A DNA stretch of 64,000 bases, from the NCBI GenBank assembly GCA_029204225.1, contig CM055102.1, positions 644,839 through 708,838 on the forward strand, given 5' to 3'. This stretch comes from Diphasiastrum complanatum (taxonomy: Eukaryota; Streptophyta; Lycopodiopsida; Lycopodiales; Lycopodiaceae). Of the stretch, positions 47,763-61,146 are shown piece by piece; position 1 is the stretch's first letter, and the number at the start of each line of letters is the position of its first letter. The translations under genes were made by a program, and so were the position numbers. The notes beneath the pieces were generated by a model. The model was not told the origin of the DNA. It saw only the letters and a list, made by a program, of their open reading frames with translations, and did not search any database.

Positions 47763-48132
47763 GGGATAGCACTTGGCTGAAGATGTGTTGGATTCTGTTC
47801 CGGTAGATTTGGAGTTGGTGCTACAGCTCCCTACAAGACCTTCAGTTTTTTATCAAATTGCCGTTAGTTATTGCATTTGTTGCTTGTGTAACTTCCTCAT
47901 ATACTCTATCAGCAGACTATTGATATATTGGATGTGTTGAATGATGATACTACCGAGGGAGTTGGATTATGGGTGGTCGGATATGATTCATCGTCTGAAC
48001 CCTCGTCATCTTCCCTGATGGCATCTTCCATTGCTTCCTACAATGTAGCGTACTGCTCCCATCTTTTAAGTTCTCTTATGATACTTCGTGGTAACCCCGC
48101 GAGGAACCACATAATGACCGCATGGTCGGGAG

Positions 48133-48651
48133 TTAAAGCTGCGTTGCATTCAGATTGGATCTTAAGTGCTTGACCCGTTCTATGCAGTCCCTGACCTTTT
48201 TTCTTTTTCCCATTTTTACCTTGCTCAGCATGAGAAATGGATCTTTCAAAAACTTTCTTGGCTTAAAGCATGTGATGAGAGCCGCTTTAACCCCTTCCCA
48301 AGTGGTTTTCTCTTCTTCAGATAGGTTGAAGAACCAATCTTGTGCTACAGCTACTAGAGACATGGAGAACAACATCAGTTTCTCTGTCGGTGTCCGTTCG
48401 CCATAAATTTTGCACGCTTGCTCGTAGATCTGGATGAATCTGATAGGACCTAATGACCCATCATATTTAGGTATTTCCATGCGAGGTGCCCTTCGAACTG
48501 CTTGTAAGGGTGCGACAGGTACGAGTTGACCCATACGATCCATTGGTGCTGGTTTTGGTTTTGCCTCAATTTGCGCGGATGCAACTCTGGGGAGATTTGG
48601 TGCTTGATTCGCTATTCTTCTGGCTACTGATCGTCCAAATCTTATATCCAT
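48133..48651 (-). pseudogene. G1 gag
   Basis: A 172-codon frame from an ATG at 48,651. The gag core is seen in MEIPKYDGSLGPIRFIQIYE, LMLFSMSLVAVAQDWFFNLS, then TTWEGVKAALITCFKP. These match the retrotransposon gag pattern 'F..P..F.G......W.....F'. The zinc knuckle seen in G2 was not found, and the frame breaks after SNLNATQL. Confidence 0.75.
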
Positions 48652-48939
48652 TCAACGATAGAGTCCAAGGACGTTGGATCGTGCTGGTTTAGTAGAATTA
48701 AATCTGAATCTTAAGAGATCTGATCAGTTTGGTTGGCCAAACGTGTGAATTTAGGCTCTTACGATGATTTTTCTTTAATCATTTTTTGATCCTAGCTCCG
48801 ATTGCTCTGAGAATTTCACAGTTGACAGATTTGGGACAGATCTTCCTACTAATGCTATCTACAAAAATTCTCTGTGTAAGGGTTGGCTGTGAGAGGGTTT
48901 TTTCACTGTCTTTCAGTCAAAAACTATATTTTTTCAAAA

Positions 48940-49580
48940 AATACTGAGAAGTAACTCTCGCAGGCTTTACTGGAGCTGTATCTAGCATGGATCTAACTCT
49001 GAAAAAGTCTGCGAAGATTAACTCTCGCAAGAAATGAAAATTTCGTTGTATGTGAGGGTTCAAAAACACTTTTTTGCTTTGATCTTCACCAATATCTTGT
49101 ACTAACTCTCGCAGACTTCATGACTGATGTAAAATGGCATCCTGAAGACAATGGGATGGTCTGCGACGGTTACTTCTGCGAGGATTCTTTGGACCTTTTG
49201 ATTTTGTTGATTTTTAGCTTATTGGGATCAAACTAACTCTCGCAGGTTCTTTTATGTCCTTGTCTCACTGAGATGGAACTTCAAAATTCTCTGCGAAGGT
49301 TACCTATCAGTGGAACTAAAAAATTTGATGTCTGCGAGGGTTCACAGCTTTTTTCCCTCCTTTTTTCTCTTGGGAACCTTCGCAAGGGCACTTTCTCTGG
49401 GAATGAACCTTCGCAGCCTTTTGCATCCTTGTCTCGTTGAGATGGAACTTCAGAGGGCTCTGCGAAAATTGGTTTACTTAAACCATTTTTTGTTTTTTTC
49501 AAGGGATTTTTAAATTTTTTATGGTTTTTCTCTATTTTTCCTAAATCTATTTGGAAGTAACCCTCGCAGGCTTCTACACA
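48940..49580 (-). repeat. Array of CTGCGAAGGTTA-type repeats in the G1 leader
   Basis: At least a dozen near-copies of CTGCGA(A/G)GGTTA, about half in each orientation (for example 48,953, 49,009, 49,020, 49,104, 49,157, 49,232, 49,290, 49,331, 49,376, 49,405, 49,558). They lie between primer site and gag. Opposed copies could pair into many alternative hairpins in the genomic RNA. Confidence 0.8.
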
Positions 49581-49910
49581 GATCTGGGACAGTACCCTGG
49601 AGCTGTTGCCAGTCATGCGAATGTTAGTTTCCACTGGTTTATGAGAAAACAAAATCTGATGGGATTTTGGCCTCTTTTCCCTCCAAAAACAGAGAACGTT
49701 TTTTAAGGTTTTTCAAGGTTTTTGGTTGGATGCCAAGCCCTTAGAGCCTGTTTTGGGTCTCCACTACCCTTCCACACCTCCGCTAGCTGTGAACAGTCCA
49801 AGCAAAAGAAAGTACAAAAATCAAGCTAAATCTACTCCAAAATCCACCTAAAAACACTCTAAAAAGCAAAAGCAACTAAGAATGCACCTATAACTAGTTA
49901 GTGATTCATA

Positions 49911-49928
49911 TCCCCGACAACAGCGCCA
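49911..49928 (-). other. G1 primer-binding site (tRNA-Asp type)
   Basis: On the minus strand TGGCGCTGTTGTCGGGGA, one base after the LTR. It differs at two positions from TGGCGCCGTTGCCGGGGA, the complement of plant tRNA-Asp used by many Tat/Athila elements. Confidence 0.85.
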
Positions 49929-49929
49929 C

Positions 49930-50103
49930 TGTAGGGTGATGTGGGTTCGATGGTGAAAAGCCCTCCACCTGTCAAAAGGGTTAGAACACAAAGATAGGGA
50001 CCTAACTAAGCCAAGTTGCTAGATTTAGATGCTTTCTACTTTCTCCTAACACTACCCCACCTTAACACTACCCTTCCTAACACTAAGCACATCCATACAT
50101 CAT

Positions 50104-50190
<87 letters not shown>

Positions 50191-50756
50191 CATTTGTTCA
50201 TTATGCATGATAATGAAAAAGTTGTAACTAATGAATACAAGAACAATGGAAATAAAGACCAATGAAAATACATAACAAGAGGAAAAACAACACAATAACA
50301 TTAGCAAGAGTGAATAGCAAATCAGAATGCTTGCTCTCCAAAATGGTAGAGTTTCCTCCTTCTCATTAAGCATAGAAAATGGTTACAAATGGTGCCTTTT
50401 TATTTGGGTGGCCCTTGCCCCTTGCTTCCTATTGGCTACTTGCAAAGGGTGGGATTGCAATCCACACCATCTACAAAAAGCACAAACTAATCTATGGTGT
50501 AGGAAGAAGCACACTCCACCTACCACCATTTCACTTTTGATTGACTCAAAAACTTAGCAACTTAAACTTAACTTAGACTTTGGCCTCTAATATTAATTTT
50601 AATTACATGGCCCAAAGTCTAGGTTTATTCCAATAGATTATTTACAAGTGCTCATGGGGCCATGGGCTTACGCACGCAGGATGCCACGACCCTCGCATCT
50701 TATTTCTACTAATTTTGACATTTTATTTATTTACAAGCACGAACGGAATACCCTCA
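49930..50756 (-). repeat. G1 5' LTR (right copy, complete)
   Basis: 827 bases. On the plus strand it begins TGTAGGGTGATG and ends GGAATACCCTCA. It contains an 81-base GA tract (50,108-50,188). Confidence 0.85.
50108..50188. repeat. (GA)n microsatellite inside the G1 5' LTR
   Basis: Uninterrupted tract at the same LTR position as the 103-base tract of the left LTR. Confidence 0.97.
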
Positions 50757-51280
50757 ACATGGTTTTGTGAAGTTTGCAAAAAAAATAAGTGCATTGTGGC
50801 AAGCCACCGGGCCTTGCCTTTGCAACATGCAATAAACTGTACATTGTTAAAGTTTCTTTTAATAATTTTTCATCCGAGTTTTGTGTTAACAAGCATATCA
50901 ATCATATTGTTTTGCATGCTATTCTGCCTATTTCAGAGTTTTGTGTCAGCAAGCAGATCAATCATACTGTTTTGCATTTGAATTTTGAAACTGCCTATTT
51001 CTTTGATTTTTATATGTTCATCCAGAGTTTTGTGCTAGCAAGCAGATTAATCATATTATTTTCCATATTAATCTTCGATCTTAGTTTTTCATCCTAAGTT
51101 TTGTGTCAGCAAGCAGAATCTTTCTAGAGGATTTAGTTTTTGGTATAAGCTGAAACTTCGATCAATTGTTGTCACAACTTGCCATGATCATCCAGAATCC
51201 AGTGTCACCAAGCAGAATATTCATATAATTTTGCTTATTATTATCATAGGGAATCTTGTGTCAGTCAGCAAGATTTGTTA
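50757..51280 (+). repeat. Degenerate tandem array, unit 'GAGTTTTGTGTCAGCAAGCAG'
   Basis: From about 50,877 the motif near gttttgtgtcagcaagcag, followed by atcaatcatattgttttgcat, recurs at least six times (50,878; 50,938; 51,027; 51,098; about 51,200; about 51,253) with spacing of 60-100 bases. No frame runs through the whole array. Confidence 0.75.
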
Positions 51281-53059
51281 TATATGTCAGCTGCTGCAGG
51301 CAGCTTTTTTGGTGGATGCATGCATGATGAGCATCACTCGTAGTTTAATGCTATTGCGCTTAGTAGGGCGGTTGATTGCTGATTCTTTCGAAAGAGTCAA
51401 GAACACTTTCCTGCCTTTGCTCTTCTCCCGTATCTTGTATACATCTCACGGTGATCCTTTGTTCTTCTTGCTTTTGACGTGAGTTAGGTCTTGTGGTATA
51501 CTTTTCATTTTATTCAGAGTATTTGCCCAAGGATTGTGTTTTACATTCGTTTTCTGTGCTTTTCTTTTGCCTTTGTCTAATCTGTCATGGTCGGTGATGC
51601 CAAAGCTATTCATCGTCTTGCAATCAATCTACTATGGTCAGCGTGGCCATAGCCATTCATTCTTTTGCTATCTGTCATGATCTGTGTGGCCTAAGCTAGT
51701 CGTTCTTTTGCAATTTGGTATGCTCAGTGCGGTCAGGTCTATTTATTATTTCGCTCCAAATTTTGCTAACTGCCAAGCTACTGATCAGACTATCAATTCT
51801 AGTTAGCTAGATACCCCTCACTCGTTTAATTATCAGAAGCATGTAAAAGTTCAAGTATCCATAGTAAAAGAAGCACAGTAACAACCAAAAATTCATATAA
51901 GATCTGTATGCACCGAATATGGTAGTTCTATTCCGATTTGCCAGAACTAATTTTCGATGAGAAATCATAAACCAGAGTTGGTAACGTGGTGCTGAGAATT
52001 AGTGCCAAAATAAGTACACTTGAAAGAGACACACATTCCAGAAACAGCGTGAAAAGTTGGATCTGATAGAAATCTTGGAACCACACCAACGCAGTAAAAC
52101 AACCACCACAAATCTTTGAACCATAGCAACGCAGGTAACAATCCCAAAAGTACATGTACGCAAGACTGGCTCACCGAAACTGTTTTACAAAAACAAAAAT
52201 CTAGAAAGAGACAGTTAATCTTTGAACTAATAACAAATGACAGACCATGAACACGAAACATCCATTTATCGCACTACGAACATCAGACAGTTCTCCTAAA
52301 ACACGCAGACAGTTCTTCTGACCTGAAAACCGTTGCATGCAAGACACAGAAGACTCCGCAAATAGCAAGAGACATGAAAATACGAATCCAATCCACGGAT
52401 GAACCTCCACGTATGAACCACCAGATAATAATAAAACCAATAACACGAGCAAATATTCGGAAATCTAGACATAGAAAAAAAAAAAAGCCAGAGCTTAGAA
52501 AAAAAACAATAAAATTAAACAATTCATTTATAATTGCCACATGTCCTGCGCAACATAGTTAGATATATTTTTTAAATGAAGTCCCAACACAAGCAGATCA
52601 ATCTTGCACATGAACGCTAAGTCCTCCTTGCAAAGCAAGGCAGGGCCAAAAAGTTTTTAGTGCTTTATTAAAAATATCTACTATTTGAATTTTTTATATA
52701 CATTTAATTTAGAGAATCCCTAAAAACACCATGATTTTGGCCTAGAACTAGGACCACTAAAAATAATAAAAAAAAGTTAATCTTTCTTTAGGTCAAAGTC
52801 CCAAAACAAATGTCATCGCGTTTTGCTCAAGAAAACAAAATAGCAAGTTTCTTATTGTCGTGGCTTTATCAAACAACCCCATAATAGTGGAAAGCAACAA
52901 AGAAAAAACACTCTGGTGCATTTATTCATTAAAAAACTAATAAGTATGTTGATGAGAAAGATATATACATGTTCTCGAGGAGAAGTTTGACAAAACGTAA
53001 CTACAAACAAGAGCGGAGCTTGCACTACAACTAAGATAAGCATCCGACATTTTAATGTG
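51281..53059. other. Unassigned, with a small 'ATGGTCAGCGTGGCCA' repeat
   Basis: Near 51,585-51,735 a unit close to atggtcagcgtggccatagc..ttcttttgcaat is repeated four times at about 50-base spacing. Minus-strand open frames at 51,928-52,540 are short and hydrophobic, with no recognised family. Nothing else is seen. Confidence 0.4.
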
Positions 53060-54300
53060 CAAAAACTATGATGATGTCAACGAGACTCTGCCAACTGATT
53101 GCAAAAAATCTAAAAAGTGAAGAGGTAGTGAGTCAGCTAATGAAGTGAGATGAGATAAACCAAACTCAGCCACCGTCGCTCGTTGTAGGATTGACAAGGC
53201 CTGAGCATGTTGCAAGGAAATGGAAATATGTTGCAAGGCAATGGAAATACGTTGTTTGAAAGAAGCCACGAGAATAGAACCCGGAATACCTTGACACTCT
53301 AACACATGCAAAGAAATTTTTCAAAGCATCGATACAAAGTGCCATACGTCTCAATTGCCAAGGGAATAAAAACATCGATAGGGTGCCTATTGGAGTAGTT
53401 TTTTTCCTTTCCTTGTGCTGCCACTCTTGCCACTTCTCCTTGTGTGAAGGCATAGCGAGGTAGTAGGTCAGTGAGATCAGCAACAACGACATTTGCCAAA
53501 GTACGAAGCCCATCCCAGGAAAGGACAATGTCCACACACCTGTGTGAAGAGTAAGACGCGGCAAAAGGATATACATGAGACTACTCTCTGAGGACATGAA
53601 ATCCTCCCTCGCTAGCTATAGCAGCTGTTGCATCTCTGACAACATCATGCGTAGTTGTGCGCTCACATCTAGCAAGAGTGGAGGAGGTGGATAGCAAGAG
53701 CATCAATAGGCTAACCACATATACACTTGGTGAGACTCAAGGTCGAAGGATGAGGTAACCCCAAGCAAAGACGAAGAGCAATAGTGAAGATGGCCAAAGA
53801 CAACCAAAACGATAAAATAATAGACTGAGTTGACAACCAAGCCCCCGCACCTAGACCTGGACCCACACAAGAAAGAAGCCGAGCTCAATGCAACGTCAAA
53901 AGTTAGTATGCTGAAAAGGGTGAGTTTATGCATGTGCTCCAAGAGGGTCTCTTGCAAGTGATGTCAGCTGAAAGTGAGAAGTTGCTCAAAAAGTGGAAGA
54001 CATGCTCGGGCAGAGAGGGGAGAAGCTCTCGCACAGCGATGAGGAGGTGCTGAAAAGAAAAAGAACCAATATCCACACGAGCAATGCAATCCGTCAAAAG
54101 AGGTCGAATGGTCAGAAAGGAACCGAGAAAATAAAGCAAGGGGGGCAGCTCCCAAGAAAAGCTGAAGGTGTAGAAGAAACCAAATAAAGAAGACCCACAC
54201 CTCTATAAGAAATGGGTAACTAAACCTGGTTCCGTGCTAAAAGGGTCTCCACACCATCCAAAGAACCAACTCCCAAAAGAGAGACAAAACATTCATGATA
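53060..54300 (-). pseudogene. LINE ORF2 C-terminal remnant
   Basis: The minus strand reads in changing frames VDIVLSWDGLRTLANVVVAD, then FTQGEVARVAAQGKEK, HPIDVFIPLAIETYG and finally SIALQHISISLQHAQA. This order (a hydrophobic 'RTLADVVIADPTR..' block, '..AA..KE..Y...HP.D.F.PLAIE..G' and a final helix) is seen at the C-terminus of non-LTR ORF2 proteins in several plants. Further upstream (about 54,000) a stretch may be what is left of 'QQGDPLG' in RT. Many stops. The 5' part is missing. Confidence 0.6.
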
Positions 54301-57300
54301 GAGTTTTCAAAGGAAGAAATAAGTCGTAGAAAGTCCTGAGTAGGGAAAAGTCCGCAGCAGGAAAGGACGTTGAATGAAACAAGATATAAATGTCAAATGC
54401 GACCTGAGTGTCGCCTAGCCGGAGAGCAGATCTGAATGAGTAACATCCTCCTAGAGAGCCTCACCAAGAAAAGCATAGTTAAAAAAAAAGCAAAGCCAAA
54501 AGGAACATGCCGCTATCTAGACACAAAAATGCGACAGAGATTTCCTCCTATAAAAATTTATGAGCTTTATCAGCAATCACAATATATGATGGTGGATCAA
54601 AAGAGAGTAACAACAGTTTGTTTTCAGACAACGTACATAGCTGTCTGTGTTAAAACGGACCTGTCGTCTCTCAAGCTGATCAACTAGTGCGTTCCTAGTT
54701 TCTGAAAATGCACCGAATACTAGGAACAAATCCTGATAACTATTATCATGAGACATACGAATTTTTCTGCAATCGCTTCGATCCACTTCCTCAATGATTT
54801 AAAACATTAAAACGTCCAGATGAATTTCTCCCGGCAGACCACTCCAACATGACAAATTCAAAAATCCAAATTCCCAACGTGATGGTGGTCCGAAATACAG
54901 TAGTAGTCATCATAATACAACAAGGACATATATCCCAGGACTCAAAGCACAAGAAAAGGTGCATCATACATTCAACGGCAAGACGTGTGCTCTCCTCCGG
55001 TGATTTTTGCTTCAAACCAAGTTTTCAGTCACCTGATTATATCACAAAACCCACGAGTGTGTTCACCCAAAATTAATACCTCACTAATAACTCCAAAAAT
55101 GTAGGGACTTGACTTGGAGCTCAATAACCATTGAAGAATCTCATCCAAAAGTGATTTCATTGATTTCTAGTCACTACCTAACTATGTACATGACTGTCAC
55201 TTTTAGATCACTTGAAAAGATTACTCATCAAGTACTCTAACGTAAGGATTAAAAAAACTATCCTTAGATTCTATGTGGCATAAGTTGTTACAAATTTGAT
55301 GGCAAGGTCAATGAAAACGAGCTCAAAATTTGGCAAACATCAATGAGTGTGAAAAAAATGTTGAAAAAAATGTTTATGGATAAATTCATGAACATTGAAA
55401 TCTCCACAGACTTGCCTTTAAAGTGTCTATAGGAATTTCCCCCTAAAAAATTGTGACATCATGCATTGAGATATAAATAGAGGCGCTTATCATGTTTTGC
55501 CAAGTACATGAACTTGGGCAAAGATCTAACCTTGTAAGGACAAATTTTGTAAAAAATGCAAACACAGCCTAGCTTCAACAAAAATGTCAACAACAAAGAT
55601 GATGAGATTAATGGCATTGTTTGCCATTGATTTTGTTCAAATAACTTTTAGCTCCTATCACAATAATCCACACATCCAACTTGCATCTAACATGTTATAA
55701 AACATCCAACCTGCATTAATCAACTAAAAGAACCGTCAATACTCAAAATGTCCAAAAGAAAAAACAATCCAAAAAAACATTTACAAACACAAGCAACTTA
55801 CAAGCAAACCACAATCAAAATAGAACTCTAGCACAAGTAGGGCCACAGAAAGAACAATGGAGTAAAGAGCATCGTGAAAAGTTTGTGGTTACAAAAGTGC
55901 AACCCTCCAACTCTATACATTGTATCAACGGATGAAAAGAATTTGTGTTCATGTCATTTTGTTGAGGTATTGAAGTAGCATAAACTTCTGCCGCCCTACT
56001 TAAGGCTACGAATTTTGAGCAAGAAAAAAGAATATCCTGAACAAGAAGTGTCTAAAGGAGGAAGAAATAACTTTTAACCAAAGTATTTTAGGGTGTTTTG
56101 CAGACTGACAAGTGCTGCTTAAAAGCATTTGAGTTTAATAAGGCCAACTTTGTCACAAAACAGTTAATATCATGTCCAAATACAACTACAACAAAATTTC
56201 ATAGTTCATATATTGTGTAGTCGTGAATACATCGGTTGTGATAGTAAGAAAGGCCACAATTTCAAATATTGTATAAGGCATTTAATGTTTAGGGTTTTTA
56301 AAGAAACACCCTAAAAGTGAACAACCTACATCTGTTAATATGCCGCATGGGCTATGCCTTTGCCCCATATTCAATTTTGAAATGGAACCGACAACTGGCT
56401 ACAATAAATGTGTTGGCAAAATCAAGATAGAACAAGTGTTGAGAAACCCTAACAATGGACAAGAAGTAGAGGAAAATCCTTAAATTGAGGAGAAATAATG
56501 ACACTGAGCAATGCACATATAACATAAAATACAATACTCAACAACAATTTTTCATCCATTCATAAGTTAAAGAGGTGTAAGCAAAATTGGAACATAAAGA
56601 ATTGAAATATTTTTAAATCCTTTACAAAAAAACATATCACTAAGTGAAGAGATTCATGTGGCTTAGTTGCAAAAGAAAATTTGAATGAAATCGAAATGGG
56701 CTACAATAAAGTAAAATCTACTTTGGTACAATACTTTCACTTGTCACTAAATAAGAAACAGACTTTTACATTACAAGTTGACCATGTCTAATGATGGTCT
56801 ACAATCAACGTCGAACACTTATATCATACAAAAATACGACGATTGTCAATATATTTCTATCGCATGCAAATGTGTTTGATTTGTATCACACTCTTCTTGA
56901 ATATCTCACCGGTTATGTTAGCACAACCAGTCTAATCAAGCTAATATAGTGCAATTAATCTACAGGCCATTTTGACTCTATCCACCTACAAAAGGTAGGC
57001 ATTCCATGTGCGTTTCAATGGCATATATGTATATAGGTATCATTTATTTCCAGAATATGTCTCATGCTCAGGGTAGGGGGTAGCTTTTGAAAAAATTCCC
57101 CTACCATGGAAGCACTTTCTTCAGATTACTTCTTTTTGGGACATGCAACAACAGTATGTGCTCACATGCTACACTGATAGCCTGTCATCACAAGCAAACA
57201 TAAAGCAAAAAAAATCAGTAAATGCATGTTGAATGATGAGTTGATGTCAGCTAATGTCCCTTCACATGTCAAGAAAGAAGATTAAAGGCTTGAATTTTGG

Positions 57301-57423
57301 ACTCTTTTTTTGTACTCTTTTTAGTTTGTTTGAGGACATCGGTCTAGGACAAGAATGAAATTGCCTACAATTCATTCATATATGCACTTAAATTCCTGCT
57401 TCGAAGATTATATTACCCATAAG
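54301..57423. other. Long AT-rich stretch, nothing recognised
   Basis: Only short open frames without motifs. No LTR, inverted repeat or exon-like structure was noticed. Confidence 0.4.
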
Positions 57424-58200
57424 TTACAGCTTTGTTCTGGCCCTAATTACATTGTTTAAGCTATAGCTTGGGCAGCACAAGAGTTGAGCAATAAGACAAA
57501 GTTGAACCACAGAAGTGAAGGTGTGTATATCTGTCTTATGTCTAGGATAGGAAACAAGATAACAACATAACGAAGGAGCTGTGCAATCTGTTTTGTGAAG
57601 TCCACCCACAAAGTCTCAAACTATCAACTCCATCAGACGTGAAGGAAGATCAAAAGGCTTTTGGCATTGATATCGAGAACTCTTGCTTTAAGCAACGAAG
57701 GGACTGGAGAGCCAGAGGACATTGAATGTCCTATTGGTATGTTGGTTTCAGGGTATGGGGCTACTGAAACTGCATGTTGCAGAGATTGAAGCCCTTTTTC
57801 CAGCTCTTTTAAAAATGTCACGGCACAAATGTGGCCATAAGAAAAATGATTTCAGGTTTTCAAACATGGAAGGACAAGCCAAGACCGAGAGTTGAGTGAG
57901 ACGAACAGCAAACCATGCAATTGGTTCATATATGCACATTGCGTTGTTTCAAAATTCGCACATGTTGGAATCCTGATTGTATCAAGCAACTGTGCTGATT
58001 GTCCTGAACATAAAAGGCTGCAGACAGTGCATCATCAAGGGAAGGATAGGGACAGGTATCAGCCATGGGGGCAACAAAGATCCAGTAGTTGAACTGACTT
58101 GACAGTATGTAGCAGCACATCCTGTCATAAGCAGAGCGAGAACTTGAGCTTTTCTACTATTTGAAGGCAGACTAGAGGCCTTTCTCGTTAACCCAGCCAA
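57424..58200 (-). other. Coding-like minus-strand stretch, unrecognised
   Basis: Overlapping open frames in all three minus frames. One of them (57,633-57,821) reads TFLKELEKGLQSLQHAVSVA and GSPVPSLLKARVLDINAKSL, with protein-like composition. There are no clear splice sites and no known domain. It could be a decayed exon or chance. Confidence 0.25.
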
Positions 58201-59920
58201 TCATTCTCCAATGCAGCTGGTCAAGGTTTGAGTGTCCATTTGAGACTGATTCAGATTGAGGCAAGCGCTAGAGTAGTTAGGAAAAATTGAAAAAAGCAAG
58301 ACAACTAACCCATTGGAGACGATGGATAAATAAATGCAAGCAACAGAATTGGAATGATAAACACATCAAGAGAAGCACTTAAAAATGATGATCTAGTGCT
58401 ATATTATGTAGGCAATATACAAACACTATCTGATTAAAAGAAGATCGCAAGGTCCTCATGAATTATTGGAAGCATTTGGCAATAATGTGGTAACTTTTTA
58501 GCTGGATAAGGCAACTGTTCATTTTTAACAACGATAGAGTGAAAAAATACTCTCATAAGGAGGACAAATAACTGGGGATGCTGCTCCAAGCTACTGCTGC
58601 AATAGCCACACTGAATGTTTATCCTGTTGGGGATCTTCAATCATCAATATTTCCTGCCCAGTCAGCGATAGAAAAAACCAGAAGTACAGAAGCATCTTGT
58701 TTACCATATTGCAATCCAAGAAAAAGTGTACCACAAATATAACGTAGAATTCATTTTGCAGCCTTCCAATGTGATTCTCTAGGATTTGACATAAACGTTC
58801 CATTCCGAAACATGGGTCAACGTTTTTTTGAAATCTTATTTTAATTTTCTTCGTAAATTTTTTGAACAAATAGTGGAAATGGGGGATAACATAGGTTAGC
58901 TTTGATAACGTAAGAGAGTCTTTAAAGAGTACATATTTGATGACTACTAGATAGTTCAGATAGCCATAGAAAGACAGAGAGAAAGGCAAATGGCAAGGCT
59001 GATAGAGAAACAAAGAGACTCACAGGCAGATAGGCAAATATACAGGTAGACTTGCACAGAGAAGCAGATAGGATGGATCAAACCACCAAAAACACATGTA
59101 AAGCACCAATTGAAAAAAGACACAAAAATGAAAGGCCAATACTGTGCAAAAAACTCACAATCGTATTCTGCAAAGTCAGCAAAAACACGACCAATTGCAA
59201 AAAAAAACAAAATCAAAGGCAAATTTATTGAAAAGACTCACTATCCTATTCTGCAAAGTGATCAAAACACAATTGCATAGACATTTGAGGACATAAAGCA
59301 CACTTGCCTGGTTAAAAAAGTAGGCTAGGGTACTAGGCATTGTACTTTGCACTCACATTGCTGAAAACGCCCAAGATCGTCTTATGGTGATCCAGGTTCT
59401 AGTGTGTCTACTTCTTAGAAGCCCGTTCCGACTCTTTTTGAGTTGGAACGTACTGTACGGTTCCATACAGTACATTCCGGAACGAACTGGGTCAGAACTT
59501 TTTTTTTTAAGAAAAAAAAACCAGGTATCAAAGTGCCACCTGCTGGCCGTGATCTTCCTTCTTCGTGATCTTCCTTCTTGATAATATATTGAGGGACACT
59601 TTATAATGCATTGAGGGACGCTACGAATCAGAAATCGATTCAAAATTATTGTTTTGAAATTGATGATGTGTAATTTTTAACAAAGAAATCGGTTTTAACA
59701 AACACGTTGATCCAAGAATCGCTATCTTCTATGACTGCTGCTCACATTAATCCTAGAATCGCTATCTGCCATGTTACATATATCCGAGCTAGAATCGTTG
59801 TCTGAGCCACGCTATATATCTTGATTCTGTTCCTTAATCTCCATTGCTTTGTTAAAAACCACGTTATCTATATCCAAGCCAGAATCACTGTCTGAGCCAC
59901 GCTATATTTAAGATAGTCTC
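58201..59920. other. Unassigned, with a duplicated 45-base unit before G3
   Basis: No gene is recognised. A unit near atatatcc.agc.agaatc..tgtctgagccacgctatat occurs at 59,777-59,822 and 59,866-59,910, with further partial copies (agaatcgctatc) at 59,713 and 59,755. A small perfect palindrome, gtactgta...tacagtac, is at 59,450. Confidence 0.5.
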
Positions 59921-60388
59921 TGTAAAGTTACGGACTACAAAATACAGGCCTACTGGGCTACTCTGCATATATTCCGCAGGCCTCTTTACATTTACTGTTG
60001 GTTATGTATATTTCTGGTTACGCATTTTATATTAGTCATGTACAGGCCCCAGAGCCTTTTTATATGCTTATGACCCGCACTGGGTCCTTTTTTATGACAT
60101 TGACTGGCCTTGGGCTCTTATTATAAGGTTATATGTGGAGTGGGGGCCCGTAGAAGGGCGCACTATTTTCCCTCCACATTTTGCCTCCCTTTACTTTTGA
60201 ATTCCTATTTTAGGGTTCATTGGTAGGGTATTTATAGGGGCATTTGTACACTCATTTTTCAGATTATTGATTGGTATTGCTTGGGCTCTTCGTGGGAGAA
60301 CCTACTGTCTTGTCTATTGCTTGTAGGGCTTTAGTCTATTGCTGTCTTTTATGCTTCATTGATTCAACACCTGAGATTTTGATCATAA
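59921..60388 (+). repeat. G3 5' LTR
   Basis: Start inferred from the reversed LTR in gag, which shares aagtta.ggact, ggagtgggggcc, agggcgcactattttccctc and a final cataa. Near 60,235 is a TATA-like gtatttatagg. Ends two bases before the primer site. Confidence 0.65.
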
Positions 60389-60390
60389 CT

Positions 60391-60402
60391 TGGTATCAGA
60401 GC
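60391..60402 (+). other. G3 primer-binding site (tRNA-iMet)
   Basis: TGGTATCAGAGC, an exact match to the standard plant initiator-methionine tRNA site. Confidence 0.9.
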
Positions 60403-60732
60403 ACTTTCCTGATTGCTGAATTTCAGATCTGATTTTCTGATTGGGTGCCCAGTTTCCTTGCTGATTTTTCTCTCTTTGCTGAGGGCTTTTGTCTCTTTGC
60501 TTCAGCAACATTCAGCACAGTTTGGAGGAGGACCAACTCCCATCAGAGCATTTTCCTTGGCGGAGCTTTAGCAGATAGTTAGCGGAAGTACTTCCGCTGA
60601 ATTTGGCGGCCGGAAAAAAAAAAAAAATTGGGTAGATTATTTTCGGCGCACGAGTTCCAAATCCTTTTCCCTCGTTTTTTTTTTGAATCCTCCATTTGAT
60701 TCAGGGAGAGGATTCCCAGCCACTTTTTAGCA

Positions 60733-60915
60733 TTGATTGGAAGTTGTCCAGTGCCCTACTTGATCACATTTTTCAGCCATTGTTCCAGCAGAGTTTCAAC
60801 CATATTTCAGTTTTGATTGGAGGCTGTCCATCGCCCTATTTCATCACGTTTTCCACAGATTTCCAGCCATATTTTCAGCATTGATTGGAGGCTGTCCAGC
60901 GCCCACTTTCATTCT
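60733..60915 (+). repeat. Tandem repeat in the G3 leader
   Basis: Three copies of ttgattgga.g.tgtcca.cgccc at 60,733, 60,813 and 60,881, with linked copies of cagccat.tttcag between them. Confidence 0.8.
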
Positions 60916-61146
60916 CCTTATGGTCACATTTTCCAGCCAGCTCTTCGCACACGCTTGGAGCTCTATCGAGAGGTATCTTTGCTGGTTTTTCCTTGCTTTC
61001 CACACCTTTTCTTGACATTTGTCATTTCCTTTCTTGCTCTTAGTGTCGTTTGTGTACCTAAAGCGTATTTGGGGTAACGACAAAAGTCCACTCCCTCCGA
61101 TATTAAGCTTTTCTTACACTCTCTTCACTTCCTGCATTCCTTGACC

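Noticed and set aside
50870-51275. CRISPR-like array
   Set aside because: The repeats are degenerate, spacing varies from 60 to 100 bases, and the genome is a plant. It is an ordinary tandem repeat.
53166-53597. Resident gene on the minus strand
   Set aside because: The protein blocks fit the C-terminus of a LINE ORF2, with shifts and stops throughout.
59440-59480. Perfect 8-bp-arm palindrome gtactgta...tacagtac as a regulatory site
   Set aside because: Short palindromes of this size are expected by chance in 64 kb, and nothing around it supports a role.
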